NCBI GenBank assembly: GCA_964498765.1
Contig: CAZCIU010000039.1
Location: 1 to 25,812 of the forward strand
Length of the DNA: 25,812 nucleotides
From: UPXZ01 sp964498765
GTDB lineage: Bacteria > Bacteroidota > Bacteroidia > Bacteroidales > Paludibacteraceae
Direction: 5' to 3'
The position numbers were made by a program, and so were the translations under genes. This document shows positions 1 through 6,690 of this stretch, piece after piece (the first letter of the stretch is position 1; each line of letters opens with the position of its first letter). Below the pieces are notes generated by a model. The model was given only the letters and a program-made list of their open reading frames with translations, did not search any database and had not been told where the DNA came from.

Positions 1-397
1 ACATCAGCACAAATGCTGTACGTTTTACAAATTCACTCTGATTATCAGCGTATTCGTCTATTTTCTTTCTTGCGAATGGAGTTTTTCCAAGCAACGAACA
101 AGTTCCGTCGCAAATATCCCACGACCGAAATTCACTCACCCAATCATCAAAATCACTTTCTGTGAGTAATTTATGATCGGCAATCATCGAAGCCATCAAT
201 CTTGCTTCGTGAACAGGCAATTTTCGAAGTTCCATGGCCAATTCGTGGTTTTTTCCTATTAACTTAGCAAGTCCTCGGATCAGTGGAACTTTCACACCAT
301 ACGCTTCGTCCGCATCTATTCCGAAACCTTTCATTTTCCGCAAATGATCTTCGGTACCTAATGATTTTAATTCGATAAGTATTTCGTTTACAGTCAT
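1..397 (-). CDS. AlkD-like DNA alkylation repair protein (partial, 3' end outside window)
   Basis: About 132 N-terminal residues are present and the frame runs off the left edge. The protein begins MTVNEILIELKSLG and continues through GFGIDADEAYGVKVPLIRGLAK, HELAMELRKLPVHEARLMAS and a WVSEFRSWDICDGTC segment, with an RTAFVL stretch near the edge. This is the pattern of the HEAT-like-repeat DNA alkylation repair family (AlkC/AlkD superfamily), whose members bind alkylated DNA and release N3- and N7-alkylpurines. The Trp-Asp pair in SWDICD matches the segment that holds the catalytic Asp in AlkD-type enzymes; I assign this by motif only. A TAnnTTTG box (TAACTTTG, 408-401) ends only 4 nt before the ATG, so if it is used the message would be nearly leaderless. 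The start lies directly behind a short-period AT-rich repeat. The family call is fairly sure; substrate range is unknown. Confidence 0.8.
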   Translation of the reverse strand, partial: MTVNEILIELKSLGTEDHLRKMKGFGIDADEAYGVKVPLIRGLAKLIGKNHELAMELRKLPVHEARLMASMIADHKLLTESDFDDWVSEFRSWDICDGTCSLLGKTPFARKKIDEYADNQSEFVKRTAFVLM

Positions 398-401
398 ATA
401 C

Positions 402-437
402 AAAGTTAGAAATTAGAAGGTAGAAATTAGAAATTAG
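402..437 (-). repeat. Short-period TTAGAAA repeat copy A
   Basis: A tract of TTAGAAA-like units directly upstream of the minus-strand alkylation-repair start. It matches the tract at 8997-9032 at 32 of 36 positions by my own alignment, with no gaps. Both copies lie in the same orientation relative to the gene they precede. Confidence 0.7.
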
Positions 438-508
438 AAATAAAAATAAAAAGTGCAATTTATAAATATTTAGTAATGGTAGAAAACTATCAATTAAATA
501 TCTTAAAG

Positions 509-551
509 TCCCCTTGTGGGGAAACAACGTTCGACGAAGTCAATTTGGGGG
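509..551. repeat. GC-rich intergenic element with TCCCC/GGGGA hairpin
   Basis: In a spacer that is otherwise very AT-rich, TCCCC-TTGT-GGGGA (509-522) forms a 5-bp stem and is followed by a TTTGGGGGCTC run. It resembles in composition the element at 855-886 and the CCCC/GGGG elements often seen between genes in Bacteroidota. No coding role is visible. Confidence 0.5.
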
Positions 552-555
552 CTCT

Positions 556-598
556 AAAAGAAAACACAAATAATCGTCTTTGAAACGATATTTGTGTT
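556..598 (-). terminator. Intrinsic terminator of the SQR-like/53-aa operon
   Basis: On the minus strand a 14-bp stem with one bulged base (563-577 against 585-598) closes a 7-nt loop and runs into TTCTTTT. It lies about 45 nt past the stop codon of the 53-aa gene and is the natural end of that unit. Confidence 0.75.
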
Positions 599-607
599 CT
601 CAAAAAA

Positions 608-645
608 TTATTTACTATTTAACTCAAAAACTATAAACCAGTTTA
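608..645 (-). repeat. AGTTTATAG-type heptamer tract at a stop codon
   Basis: On the minus strand the tract starts at the stop codon of the 53-aa gene and reads GTTTATAG, then a TTGAGTTAAATAGTAAAT-like run. It resembles the tract at 9071-9108 (downstream of DUF5606) and the short one at 3702-3718 (downstream of pyrD). All three begin at a stop codon. Confidence 0.5.
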
Positions 646-804
646 CGAGTGTCCTCTAACCACAATCCGCATTACTTTCAGTGCCAATACGAAAAAACGA
701 TAAGTTTGAAAGATAAATGATTGGCGAAGAAATTTCGTCCATCCTGTTGGTTCAGGAGCATACGACGGATCGCTATATGGTATGGTTTTATCGAATTCTG
801 CCAT
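643..804 (-). CDS. 53-aa small protein paired with SQR-like oxidoreductase
   Basis: This short gene follows the SQR-like oxidoreductase on the same strand, 80 nt after its stop. It starts MAEFDKTIPYSDPSYAPEP and ends RIVVRGHS. The N-terminal half is polar and proline-containing. The second half (about residues 25-50) is aromatic and hydrophobic with interspersed Lys and Arg (FIFQTYRFFVLALKVM), which fits a membrane-surface or single membrane-spanning helix. I do not recognise a family. A strong terminator follows it and nothing else lies between, so it is co-transcribed with the flavoprotein or has no transcript of its own. I infer that it may help dock the flavoprotein on the membrane or serve as a small subunit. 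The amino-acid composition looks coding, but the length leaves some doubt. Confidence 0.65.
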   Translation of the reverse strand: MAEFDKTIPYSDPSYAPEPTGWTKFLRQSFIFQTYRFFVLALKVMRIVVRGHS

Positions 805-854
805 AATATTTTTATTTTAGATGTTAGATTTACGATTTTTGTTTATCCTAATTT

Positions 855-886
855 CCTCCCCCTTTTGGGGGAGTTAGAGGGGGATT
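855..886. repeat. GC-rich CTCCCCC/GGGGGAG hairpin element abutting the SQR stop codon
   Basis: A perfect 7-bp stem CTCCCCC-TTTT-GGGGGAG (856-873) is followed by TTAGAGGGGGATT, which reaches the TAA stop of the SQR-like gene at 885-887. A flanking CCCCC block repeats the stem sequence. It has the character of a dispersed intergenic element rather than a terminator, because no T-run follows on the minus strand. Confidence 0.55.
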
Positions 887-2342
887 ATTCCGGTATCAAC
901 CACCAAAGTGGTTTTGCTTTGGCTTTGTAGAGGAACATGTAGTGCATCGCCCACTTGAACCAGTGCCCGGCGCGACCCATCTCACCAACCGTGTATTTAA
1001 GGTTTCTGCCCCATTTGGGGTATTTCTCCCAATCTTGAACAATTGGAAATACAGTCATTGTGGCCGCTTTTCCCCTGGTAAGTCCGTAACCGGCTGAAAT
1101 TACACAGGCCGCTCCCATTCCAGCCATAGAAGCGCGGTGTTTGTGATCTTTGGTACCTGTAAGTATCTGTTCAGCAATGTTTTCTGCCACAATTTTTCCC
1201 ATAACTCCCGAAGGCATTCCGGTTCTCGGAGCTGTCGCAGTAATCGGCGTTCCGTTTTTAGAGGTCATCGGCTTGGAAATGGTGTGTGGAGGCGCAAATG
1301 CGATACCGCAAGCATACATATTGCTGTAAACCGGGCTTTGATAAGTCGATGGCCAATCGGTTGATCTCCATTCTTCGAAAGGTTTTGGCGTGTAATCGGC
1401 ATCCACCTTCATAAATCCATTCGGAGCAAATAATTTGGCAGTGATGTCTTCCTCTTTTTTGTCAAATGCCTTCAATCCTACACCTGCAAATGCAGGAATT
1501 AACATCGAAAAGTCAAATTCAATCGATTTTTTCTCACCATCCAAATTTTCATAATGAGCAATTCCGGGTTCAACTTTCTGCACTGCAGAGCCCACAATCC
1601 ATTTTACTCCAAATTCTTTGAAAATACTTTCAGCAAAAATCTTAGTTGGAGTAACATAACCGCCGTTTTTAACGTATGCACCACCCATTCCAAAGTCGCC
1701 CAATTCGTATTCATTTGAAATCCAGAAAAATTCGGCAAAATCTTCCAATTTCCGCCTTTTCACTTCAAAGGCAATATTCAGCGTAAATTCGAAGGCCGCA
1801 CCCTGACAAGTGGCCATTCCATTGCCTGTACCAATCAAAAAGCGTTGTTTTTCGCCTTTTTCCATCTTTGCAAAGCATTTTTGCATGTCTTCCCAGGTTT
1901 TTGAAGCGTGGTCATAGGTACAAACCGAATTGCTGTTCAACTCAGGACCTAGACCTTCTGTTGCCCCAAAATTCAGTTTTGGACCGGTGGCATTGATCAG
2001 ATAATCAAATTCTACTTTTTCTTCCTGATCTTTCATTTCACCCACAACGTACTGAATTCTAACGAATTGCTTCTCAGAGGAAGCATCTCCTTCCGGATGA
2101 ATGGAAATGGCTTTGGCTTGTTTGAAAATGATACCCTGCTTCTTGTAAACAGGTGCTAACGGAAAGATTACTTGTTTGGTAGTCATCCTTCCCACTCCTA
2201 CCCAAATGTTGGATGGAACCCATTGGTAGTTGGTATTTGGGCTTACAACCACGACTTCGTGCTGTTTCCCCAATTTCCGCCTGGCTGCGAGAGCAGCTGT
2301 GTGTCCGGAAATTCCGGCTCCTAAAATTAATACTCTTGCCAT
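885..2342 (-). CDS. Sulfide:quinone oxidoreductase-like FAD/NAD(P) flavoprotein
   Basis: A 485-aa pyridine-nucleotide-disulfide-type flavoprotein. Residues 4-13 form the N-terminal FAD-binding GxGxxG (VLILGAGISG), and a second nucleotide-binding-like segment lies at 168-176 (FLIGTGNGM). Cys179 in ATCQGAAFEF aligns by motif with the Cys-x-GAPYE redox Cys of SQR-type enzymes. Cys141, Cys156 and Cys413 (GAACVISAGYG) are candidates for the other active-site cysteines. The C-terminus (about 459-482, rich in Trp, His, Tyr and Lys) resembles the amphipathic membrane-binding end of SQRs. There is no signal peptide, so I place it on the cytoplasmic membrane face, passing electrons from sulfide or a related reductant to quinone. 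The SQR superfamily is clear; the substrate is not, because NDH-2-like and FCSD-like relatives share this fold. A 53-aa gene follows on the same transcript. Confidence 0.75.
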   Translation of the reverse strand: MARVLILGAGISGHTAALAARRKLGKQHEVVVVSPNTNYQWVPSNIWVGVGRMTTKQVIFPLAPVYKKQGIIFKQAKAISIHPEGDASSEKQFVRIQYVVGEMKDQEEKVEFDYLINATGPKLNFGATEGLGPELNSNSVCTYDHASKTWEDMQKCFAKMEKGEKQRFLIGTGNGMATCQGAAFEFTLNIAFEVKRRKLEDFAEFFWISNEYELGDFGMGGAYVKNGGYVTPTKIFAESIFKEFGVKWIVGSAVQKVEPGIAHYENLDGEKKSIEFDFSMLIPAFAGVGLKAFDKKEEDITAKLFAPNGFMKVDADYTPKPFEEWRSTDWPSTYQSPVYSNMYACGIAFAPPHTISKPMTSKNGTPITATAPRTGMPSGVMGKIVAENIAEQILTGTKDHKHRASMAGMGAACVISAGYGLTRGKAATMTVFPIVQDWEKYPKWGRNLKYTVGEMGRAGHWFKWAMHYMFLYKAKAKPLWWLIPE

Positions 2343-2428
2343 AAATCCTAGTTTTAACTATATATTTAAATATAAAACAATTACAGATTTATGAACACGC
2401 CATAAAATAGTTTTTCAAGGTATGTTCG

Positions 2429-2458
2429 TCATTCAGTTAGAATGAATAAGCAAATATA
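2429..2458 (-). promoter_or_regulatory. Predicted promoter -7 box and 5' hairpin of the SQR-like gene
   Basis: TATATTTG (2458-2451) fits the Bacteroidota -7 element TAnnTTTG. No TTG at the usual 19-21 bp spacing is visible. Immediately behind it TCATTC-TAACT-GAATGA (2445-2429) can fold into a 6-bp hairpin at the presumed 5' end of a leader of about 100 nt. Confidence 0.4.
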
Positions 2459-2546
2459 AACAATTATTCCATTGGTGATATTAAAATAATTAAATATTTA
2501 TTGAAAAATTTATTTAATCGGGAAAAATGGTATTTTTGGAGCTGAT

Positions 2547-3653
2547 TTATTGAGAAATTTTGATATTTGACAATTTATCGGTCACATTTTTATGAAAATC
2601 AACTAATTCTAAGCTGTCTTGCTTAGGAATGGGAAATTCTGACGGCTTTTCTATGAAGTTTTGAGTTGGAATAAGGTAATACTGACGAAGATTATTCAAA
2701 TTGCCTTTGTACACATAAAACGGTATGTATTTGGCAGTTGTGATTTCTTTACGCTCTGTATTTATCTCTATTTTAGCCACAATTCCACCGTTTCGATGAC
2801 GTTCTCGCTGATTGGATACAAAATTTCCCAGGGAATAATAAACAGGAATAAATTTATCCTTATTTACCTTAAATTCAACTTCTTGCACCACGTGCGGATG
2901 CGATCCTACAATCAAATCTACGCCGTTTGAAACCAGAAAATCAGCCCAATCGTGCTGAATTTTATCGGATTGCAACTGATATTCCCAGCCCCAATGCATG
3001 AGCGCAATGACCAAATCGGCATTATGTTGCCTTACAAAGTGTATATCTTTGATAATCTGCACACTATCCACTTCATTTACCAAATTAGGACGCATGGTTG
3101 GCAAGCCGTTGGTGCCATAAGTGTAGTTCAAAACAGCGATTTTTACCCCTTTCAAATTGAAAATCGGAGGATATTCAATGTCGCGATGATCTTTATTTAT
3201 ATACGCACCAACTGAATACATTCCCTGCTCTTTTATCATCTGAATGGTGCGCTCCAAACCTTTACTTCCACGGTCAAGAATGTGATTATTAGCTATTTGC
3301 ATCACATCAAAGCCACAATCTTTCAAAGCAAAAAGGAGTTCGTCGGGAGCAGAAAATTGCGGATAACCGGAATAAGGTTTTCCGCCAATAATGGTTTCAA
3401 AATTGCAGAATGCCAAATCGGCAGACTGAACGATGGGTTTAATGAACTGAAAAACAGGCGTGTAGTCGAGGGAATTCGTTTTGGGGATGTGTGAGGCGTA
3501 CATTTGGGGCATGTGGTGCATAACATCCCCGGCAAAAATCAGCGTGATGGGCTCCGACGGTTCATCGTCCAATTTTTGAGTACTTCCCTTATTATTCTCT
3601 GAAATACAAGAACTTAGGAAAATAATCAGTAATAAATAAATGTATTTTATCAA
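2547..3653 (-). CDS. CapA-family metallophosphatase-like lipoprotein (TTG start)
   Basis: A 368-aa lipoprotein: after a hydrophobic signal the lipobox LSSC places the lipidated Cys at residue 16. The CapA (PGA_cap) calcineurin-like fold shows in FAGDVMHHMP (40-49), CNFETIIGG (83-91), ANNHILDRG (121-129), MHWGWEYQ near 219 and GSHPHVVQ near 254. These are the Asp, Asn and His metal-ligand motifs of this family. CapA proteins are named for poly-gamma-glutamate capsule synthesis, but no CapB or CapC homologue lies nearby, so capsule synthesis is not implied. The frame opens with TTG: no ATG or GTG lies between the upstream in-frame TAA and the lipobox. It is 59 nt behind pyrD on the same strand and is likely read through from the pyr unit. 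The family is clear; the substrate is unknown. Confidence 0.82.
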   Translation of the reverse strand: MIKYIYLLLIIFLSSCISENNKGSTQKLDDEPSEPITLIFAGDVMHHMPQMYASHIPKTNSLDYTPVFQFIKPIVQSADLAFCNFETIIGGKPYSGYPQFSAPDELLFALKDCGFDVMQIANNHILDRGSKGLERTIQMIKEQGMYSVGAYINKDHRDIEYPPIFNLKGVKIAVLNYTYGTNGLPTMRPNLVNEVDSVQIIKDIHFVRQHNADLVIALMHWGWEYQLQSDKIQHDWADFLVSNGVDLIVGSHPHVVQEVEFKVNKDKFIPVYYSLGNFVSNQRERHRNGGIVAKIEINTERKEITTAKYIPFYVYKGNLNNLRQYYLIPTQNFIEKPSEFPIPKQDSLELVDFHKNVTDKLSNIKISQ

Positions 3654-3701
3654 GGTATAACTAAGTTCAGAAGTTTAAATTTCAAGTTTGTAGGCTTTGA
3701 A

Positions 3702-3718
3702 TACACTATAAACTAAAC
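3702..3718 (-). repeat. Short AGTTTATAG tract at the pyrD stop codon
   Basis: On the minus strand GTTTAGTTTATAGTG supplies the TAG stop of pyrD and resembles the longer tracts at 608-645 and 9071-9108. It is too short to stand alone as a repeat; its placement is the point. Confidence 0.35.
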
Positions 3719-4624
3719 AATCATCCCTCCCACAATCTCACTCACCGACTTAAATCCATTGTCATCCAGATACTTATCTATTCCATCCACAATTTTCACC
3801 GAAATAGCCGGATCAATAAAATTAGCCGTTCCAACTTGAATTGCCGAAGCTCCAATCAACAAAAATTCGATGGCATCCGTCGCATTCATAATGCCTCCAA
3901 GCCCTACAACAGGGATTTTCACGGCATTTGCCACCTGCCAAACCATCCGAAGTGCAATCGGTTTAATGGCAGGACCGGAAAGTCCACCGGTGATGGTAGA
4001 AAGCAGTGGTTTGCGGGTTTTCGCATCCACAGCCATCCCAAGCAGGGTATTTATCACCGACAAGCTGTCAGCGCCCTCCGCTTCAACCGCACGGGCAATT
4101 TCAGCCACATCGGTCACATTTGGCGAAAGCTTCACCATCAATTCCTTTTTATATACTTTCCGAACGGCTCTCACCACTTCCGAAGCAAGCGGACAACTCA
4201 CTCCAAAAGCCATCCCTCCTTCCTTCACATTCGGGCAGGAAATATTGAGTTCAATGCCCGGAATTTTCTCCAAATCGTTCACAATTTCGGCCGTTGCAAC
4301 GTAATCTTCGACCGTAGAACCGGACACATTTACAAATACATTTGTATCGAAGTCTTTTATCTCCGGATAAATGTGATTAACAAAGTAATCAACACCCTTA
4401 TTTTGCAGTCCCACAGCGTTTAACATACCTGAAGGAGTTTCTGCCATGCGCGGATATGGGTTTCCCTGACGTTCGCGAAGGGTGGTTCCTTTTACAACAA
4501 TGCCCCCTATTCGCCCTAAATCCATGAAGTCCAAATACTCTGTACCAAAGCCAAAGGTACCCGATGCGGTCATCACCGGATTTTTCAATTGTATCGTACC
4601 TAAATTTGTTGTTAAATCTGCCAT
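3713..4624 (-). CDS. pyrD: Dihydroorotate dehydrogenase B, catalytic subunit
   Basis: A 303-aa class 1B dihydroorotate dehydrogenase, a cytosolic FMN TIM barrel that oxidises dihydroorotate to orotate in pyrimidine synthesis. Visible motifs are NPVMTASGTFGFG (15-27), KGTTLRERQGNPYPR (45-59), GLQNKG (72-77) and NISCPN with the catalytic Cys130 typical of class 1. The FMN-phosphate loop region GLGGI and IGASAIQVGTA lies near the C-terminus. Length and start agree with the family. The ATG lies inside the last codons of pyrK (13-nt overlap), so the two are translationally coupled, as expected for a PyrD-PyrK heterotetramer using NAD+. The TAG stop is formed within a short AT-rich repeat. Confidence 0.96.
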   Translation of the reverse strand: MADLTTNLGTIQLKNPVMTASGTFGFGTEYLDFMDLGRIGGIVVKGTTLRERQGNPYPRMAETPSGMLNAVGLQNKGVDYFVNHIYPEIKDFDTNVFVNVSGSTVEDYVATAEIVNDLEKIPGIELNISCPNVKEGGMAFGVSCPLASEVVRAVRKVYKKELMVKLSPNVTDVAEIARAVEAEGADSLSVINTLLGMAVDAKTRKPLLSTITGGLSGPAIKPIALRMVWQVANAVKIPVVGLGGIMNATDAIEFLLIGASAIQVGTANFIDPAISVKIVDGIDKYLDDNGFKSVSEIVGGMIV

Positions 4625-5388
4625 TTTAATTTTGTAACATTAAAGATTGGACCTTCTGTACAAACGCATAAATTTCCTTCTATTGTGTCGGTCACACAGC
4701 ATAAGCAAGTGCCAATTCCGCATCCCATCAGGTTTTCCAACGAAACTTCGCAGAAAATGCCATTTTCCTGCGCGTAGCGAGCCACAGCTTTCATCATGGG
4801 TGTTGGGCCACAAGTGAAAATATAATCGAAATCAGGGCTATTTAAGCACGAATGCTGAGTAATATAGCCCTTTTCACCATGCGTTCCGTCTTCCGTGGTG
4901 GTAAATACCTCGCCGTATCGGCTGAATTCTTCCAATTGTAACAAATCCACTTCGGAACGTGCGCCGATCATAAAGTTACATTTGAAACCGTGACGATGAA
5001 GCCATTCGCCGTACATCAGCATCGGTGCTACACCCACACCGCCTCCTATCAGGGCAATTCGGGCGTTTTTATCAGCAGGCACGGTAAAGGTATTTCCCAG
5101 CGGAAAAATCAAATTCATCACTTCTCCGGCTTTCATTTCGGCCATACGACGCGTTCCGGCGCCCACAACCTGTATCAAAAGCCACAGCTCGTTGCGCTCG
5201 GTGTCCACAAAGTTAATTGAAATCGGACGTCTGAGGAAGGTCTCAGGAGAGCCGTCCACACGTATTTGTGCAAATTGTCCGGGGAGAATTGGCGGTAATT
5301 TTTCGCTGTGCGTAAGCTTCAAAAGCACGTACTGATAGTTCAGTCGCACGTTTTCTACAACGGTAAGATCTAGAATGAATTTCTTCAT
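4612..5388 (-). CDS. pyrK: Dihydroorotate dehydrogenase electron transfer subunit
   Basis: A 258-aa FAD and 2Fe-2S subunit that passes electrons from PyrD to NAD+. The ferredoxin-reductase-like FAD motif RRPIS is at 53-57, the nucleotide-binding GGGVGVAPM near 115-123, and TCGPTPMM near 192-199. The C-terminal cluster CGIGTCLCC (Cys223, 228, 231) with a fourth Cys at 241 or 243 matches the CX4CX2C...C 2Fe-2S motif of PyrK. I chose the ATG at 5388, which gives MKKFILDLTVVEN. The in-frame upstream ATG at 5436 would add 16 residues encoded across the predicted -7 box. The gene overlaps pyrD by 13 nt. Confidence 0.95.
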   Translation of the reverse strand: MKKFILDLTVVENVRLNYQYVLLKLTHSEKLPPILPGQFAQIRVDGSPETFLRRPISINFVDTERNELWLLIQVVGAGTRRMAEMKAGEVMNLIFPLGNTFTVPADKNARIALIGGGVGVAPMLMYGEWLHRHGFKCNFMIGARSEVDLLQLEEFSRYGEVFTTTEDGTHGEKGYITQHSCLNSPDFDYIFTCGPTPMMKAVARYAQENGIFCEVSLENLMGCGIGTCLCCVTDTIEGNLCVCTEGPIFNVTKLKWQI

Positions 5389-5411
5389 CGGATTGCTTGT
5401 AATTTTTGATG

Positions 5412-5442
5412 CAAAATTACGAAAATCTATGCACATTTACAA
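5412..5442 (-). promoter_or_regulatory. Predicted pyrK-pyrD promoter
   Basis: TTG (5442-5440), a 20-bp spacer and TAATTTTG (5419-5412) match the Bacteroidota -33/-7 consensus. The presumed transcription start leaves a leader of only about 20 nt before the pyrK ATG at 5388, too short for a classical pyrimidine attenuator. Confidence 0.65.
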
Positions 5443-5529
5443 TCCGTTTGTTTTTATTTACGTTTTGCGAAGCCCTAACTTATCTCAAAATTCAAAACAT
5501 AGTAAACAATAGATTTATTGACCTATTTT

Positions 5530-5581
5530 TTTTATAAGAAAACATAGTTTAAAAATATCGAAGATATTTTTTTCTATGTTT
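5530..5581 (-). terminator. Terminator of the XRE regulator gene
   Basis: A two-part stem: AAACATAG/CTATGTTT outside (5540-5547 with 5574-5581) and AAAAATATC/GATATTTTT inside (5551-5559 with 5563-5571). It is followed on the minus strand by TTTTCTTAT. It begins 31 nt past the XRE stop and separates it from the pyrK promoter. Confidence 0.6.
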
Positions 5582-5612
5582 CGAAATCAGGAGAGAAGGA
5601 CTTCTGAAAATT

Positions 5613-6077
5613 TTATTTCCCTTCAAATTCCTGAAAAGTATTATCATCGTAGTAAACGATAATTTTTTTTACCTGCTTCGAAGAAATTTGTGAATTTGTG
5701 ATCGAATGAATGACTTCTTCTGAAATTTTCTCTATTTTTTCCTCTTTGGTGATTTTTTCTGAACCAGAATTTTGGGGTTTATTTCCCTCGTAACTCATTG
5801 GTTTACTTTTATTTTCTTCATTTTCTTCGAAGAGCGAGAGCGTTTGTGGTTGCTTTATTCCGCGATACATTTGCCCGACGCCAAGAATAAGCCAATCTGA
5901 ACTAATTGTGCGGTAACGTTCCAAAATTCTTTTCAGCACATCAAGGCTCGGATTATTTCTTCCATTCAGGATGTGCGATAGCGTAGGGCTCTTAATTCCA
6001 ATTTCAGAAGCAAACTGTGTTGCATTCAAGCCTTCTTCTGCCATTACTTTTTTTATGCGATCCTTTTCAGTTTCCAT
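5613..6077 (-). CDS. XRE-family helix-turn-helix regulator
   Basis: A 154-aa cytosolic DNA-binding protein. Residues 4-58 are a Cro/CI-type HTH: the helix pair NATQFASEIGIKSPTLSHIL followed by NGRNNPSLDVLKRILERY. A charged, low-complexity linker (about 80-125, rich in Glu, Lys and Ser) leads to a C-terminal strand segment IIVYYDDNTFQEFEGK. I have seen this kind of tail on many Bacteroidota XRE proteins; its role is unknown to me. The gene stands alone between its own promoter and a terminator. Its promoter overlaps a palindrome, which suggests autoregulation. No toxin or phage partner is adjacent, so the target is probably in the AT-rich gap or elsewhere. Confidence 0.88.
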   Translation of the reverse strand: METEKDRIKKVMAEEGLNATQFASEIGIKSPTLSHILNGRNNPSLDVLKRILERYRTISSDWLILGVGQMYRGIKQPQTLSLFEENEENKSKPMSYEGNKPQNSGSEKITKEEKIEKISEEVIHSITNSQISSKQVKKIIVYYDDNTFQEFEGK

Positions 6078-6092
6078 AATTTCAGATAGAAA

Positions 6093-6146
6093 TGTAAATA
6101 TTAAACTTTATAAAGTAAAAGCAAAGATATGTAAATATTTTTACAT
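6093..6146 (-). promoter_or_regulatory. XRE promoter with operator-like palindrome
   Basis: TATCTTTG (6129-6122) fits the -7 consensus, with TTT 20 bp upstream as a weak -33. ATGTAAA-TATT-TTTACAT (6129-6146) is a perfect 7-bp inverted repeat that touches the -7 box on its upstream side. The half-site TGTAAATATT recurs at 6093-6102 in the leader, and the perfect palindrome ACTTTATAAAGT lies between them. Binding here by the XRE protein would block its own promoter. Confidence 0.45.
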
Positions 6147-6534
6147 TTGAAATTATTTCACAAAAATATAAACAACTGAATAGCTATAACATTTGTTACA
6201 CATATAATTGTATCACTACATGGAACTAAATTAGAAATTAAATAGCTATTATAAAGTATTTTATGTAGATTAATTAAACAAAACGCTATAATTAAATTAA
6301 TAGTTTATTTATTGCTATTTAATTAGTCTGAATAATAAGTATTTAAATCAAAATATCTAATAAATAATGCCCTATATTGAATAGAATTTATTTTTATAAA
6401 CAATATACTAAACTAAATAATTAATTATTTATCGTAAATTACTGATTAATCGCATTTTACAATTTATAAAAATGGAATTAAAGTTACTGTAAATTAGATT
6501 TAATATTTTTGTAAATATAAGTATTTATGTAAAT

Positions 6535-6690
6535 TTATTGCTTTCTATTTGTAATTTGACGAGTATTATTCTTGTGGAAACATTTGTAAAATAACAAATG
6601 TTTGCCTGCTATTTTGTCAGTTGTCGTATTTTTGTTAATCGAATTTATTAGATCATTATTTCCCATTTCTTCACTTGAAAAATTTGTCAT
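6535..6690 (-). CDS. Possible 51-aa small ORF (doubtful)
   Basis: An ATG-to-TAA frame of 52 codons in very AT-rich DNA. It starts MTNFSSEEMGNNDLIN and ends TRQITNRKQ. The product would be polar and basic, with no membrane segment or known motif. The 10-bp palindrome at 6578-6603 lies inside it. An open frame of this length is not expected often at this base composition, but with six frames over 1 kb it could still be chance. No TAnnTTTG box lies at a suitable distance in front. Confidence 0.22.
   Translation of the reverse strand: MTNFSSEEMGNNDLINSINKNTTTDKIAGKHLLFYKCFHKNNTRQITNRKQ

Noticed and set aside
5389..5436. Longer pyrK start at 5436
   Set aside because: That ATG lies upstream of the predicted -7 box (5419-5412), and the added residues have no counterpart in PyrK.
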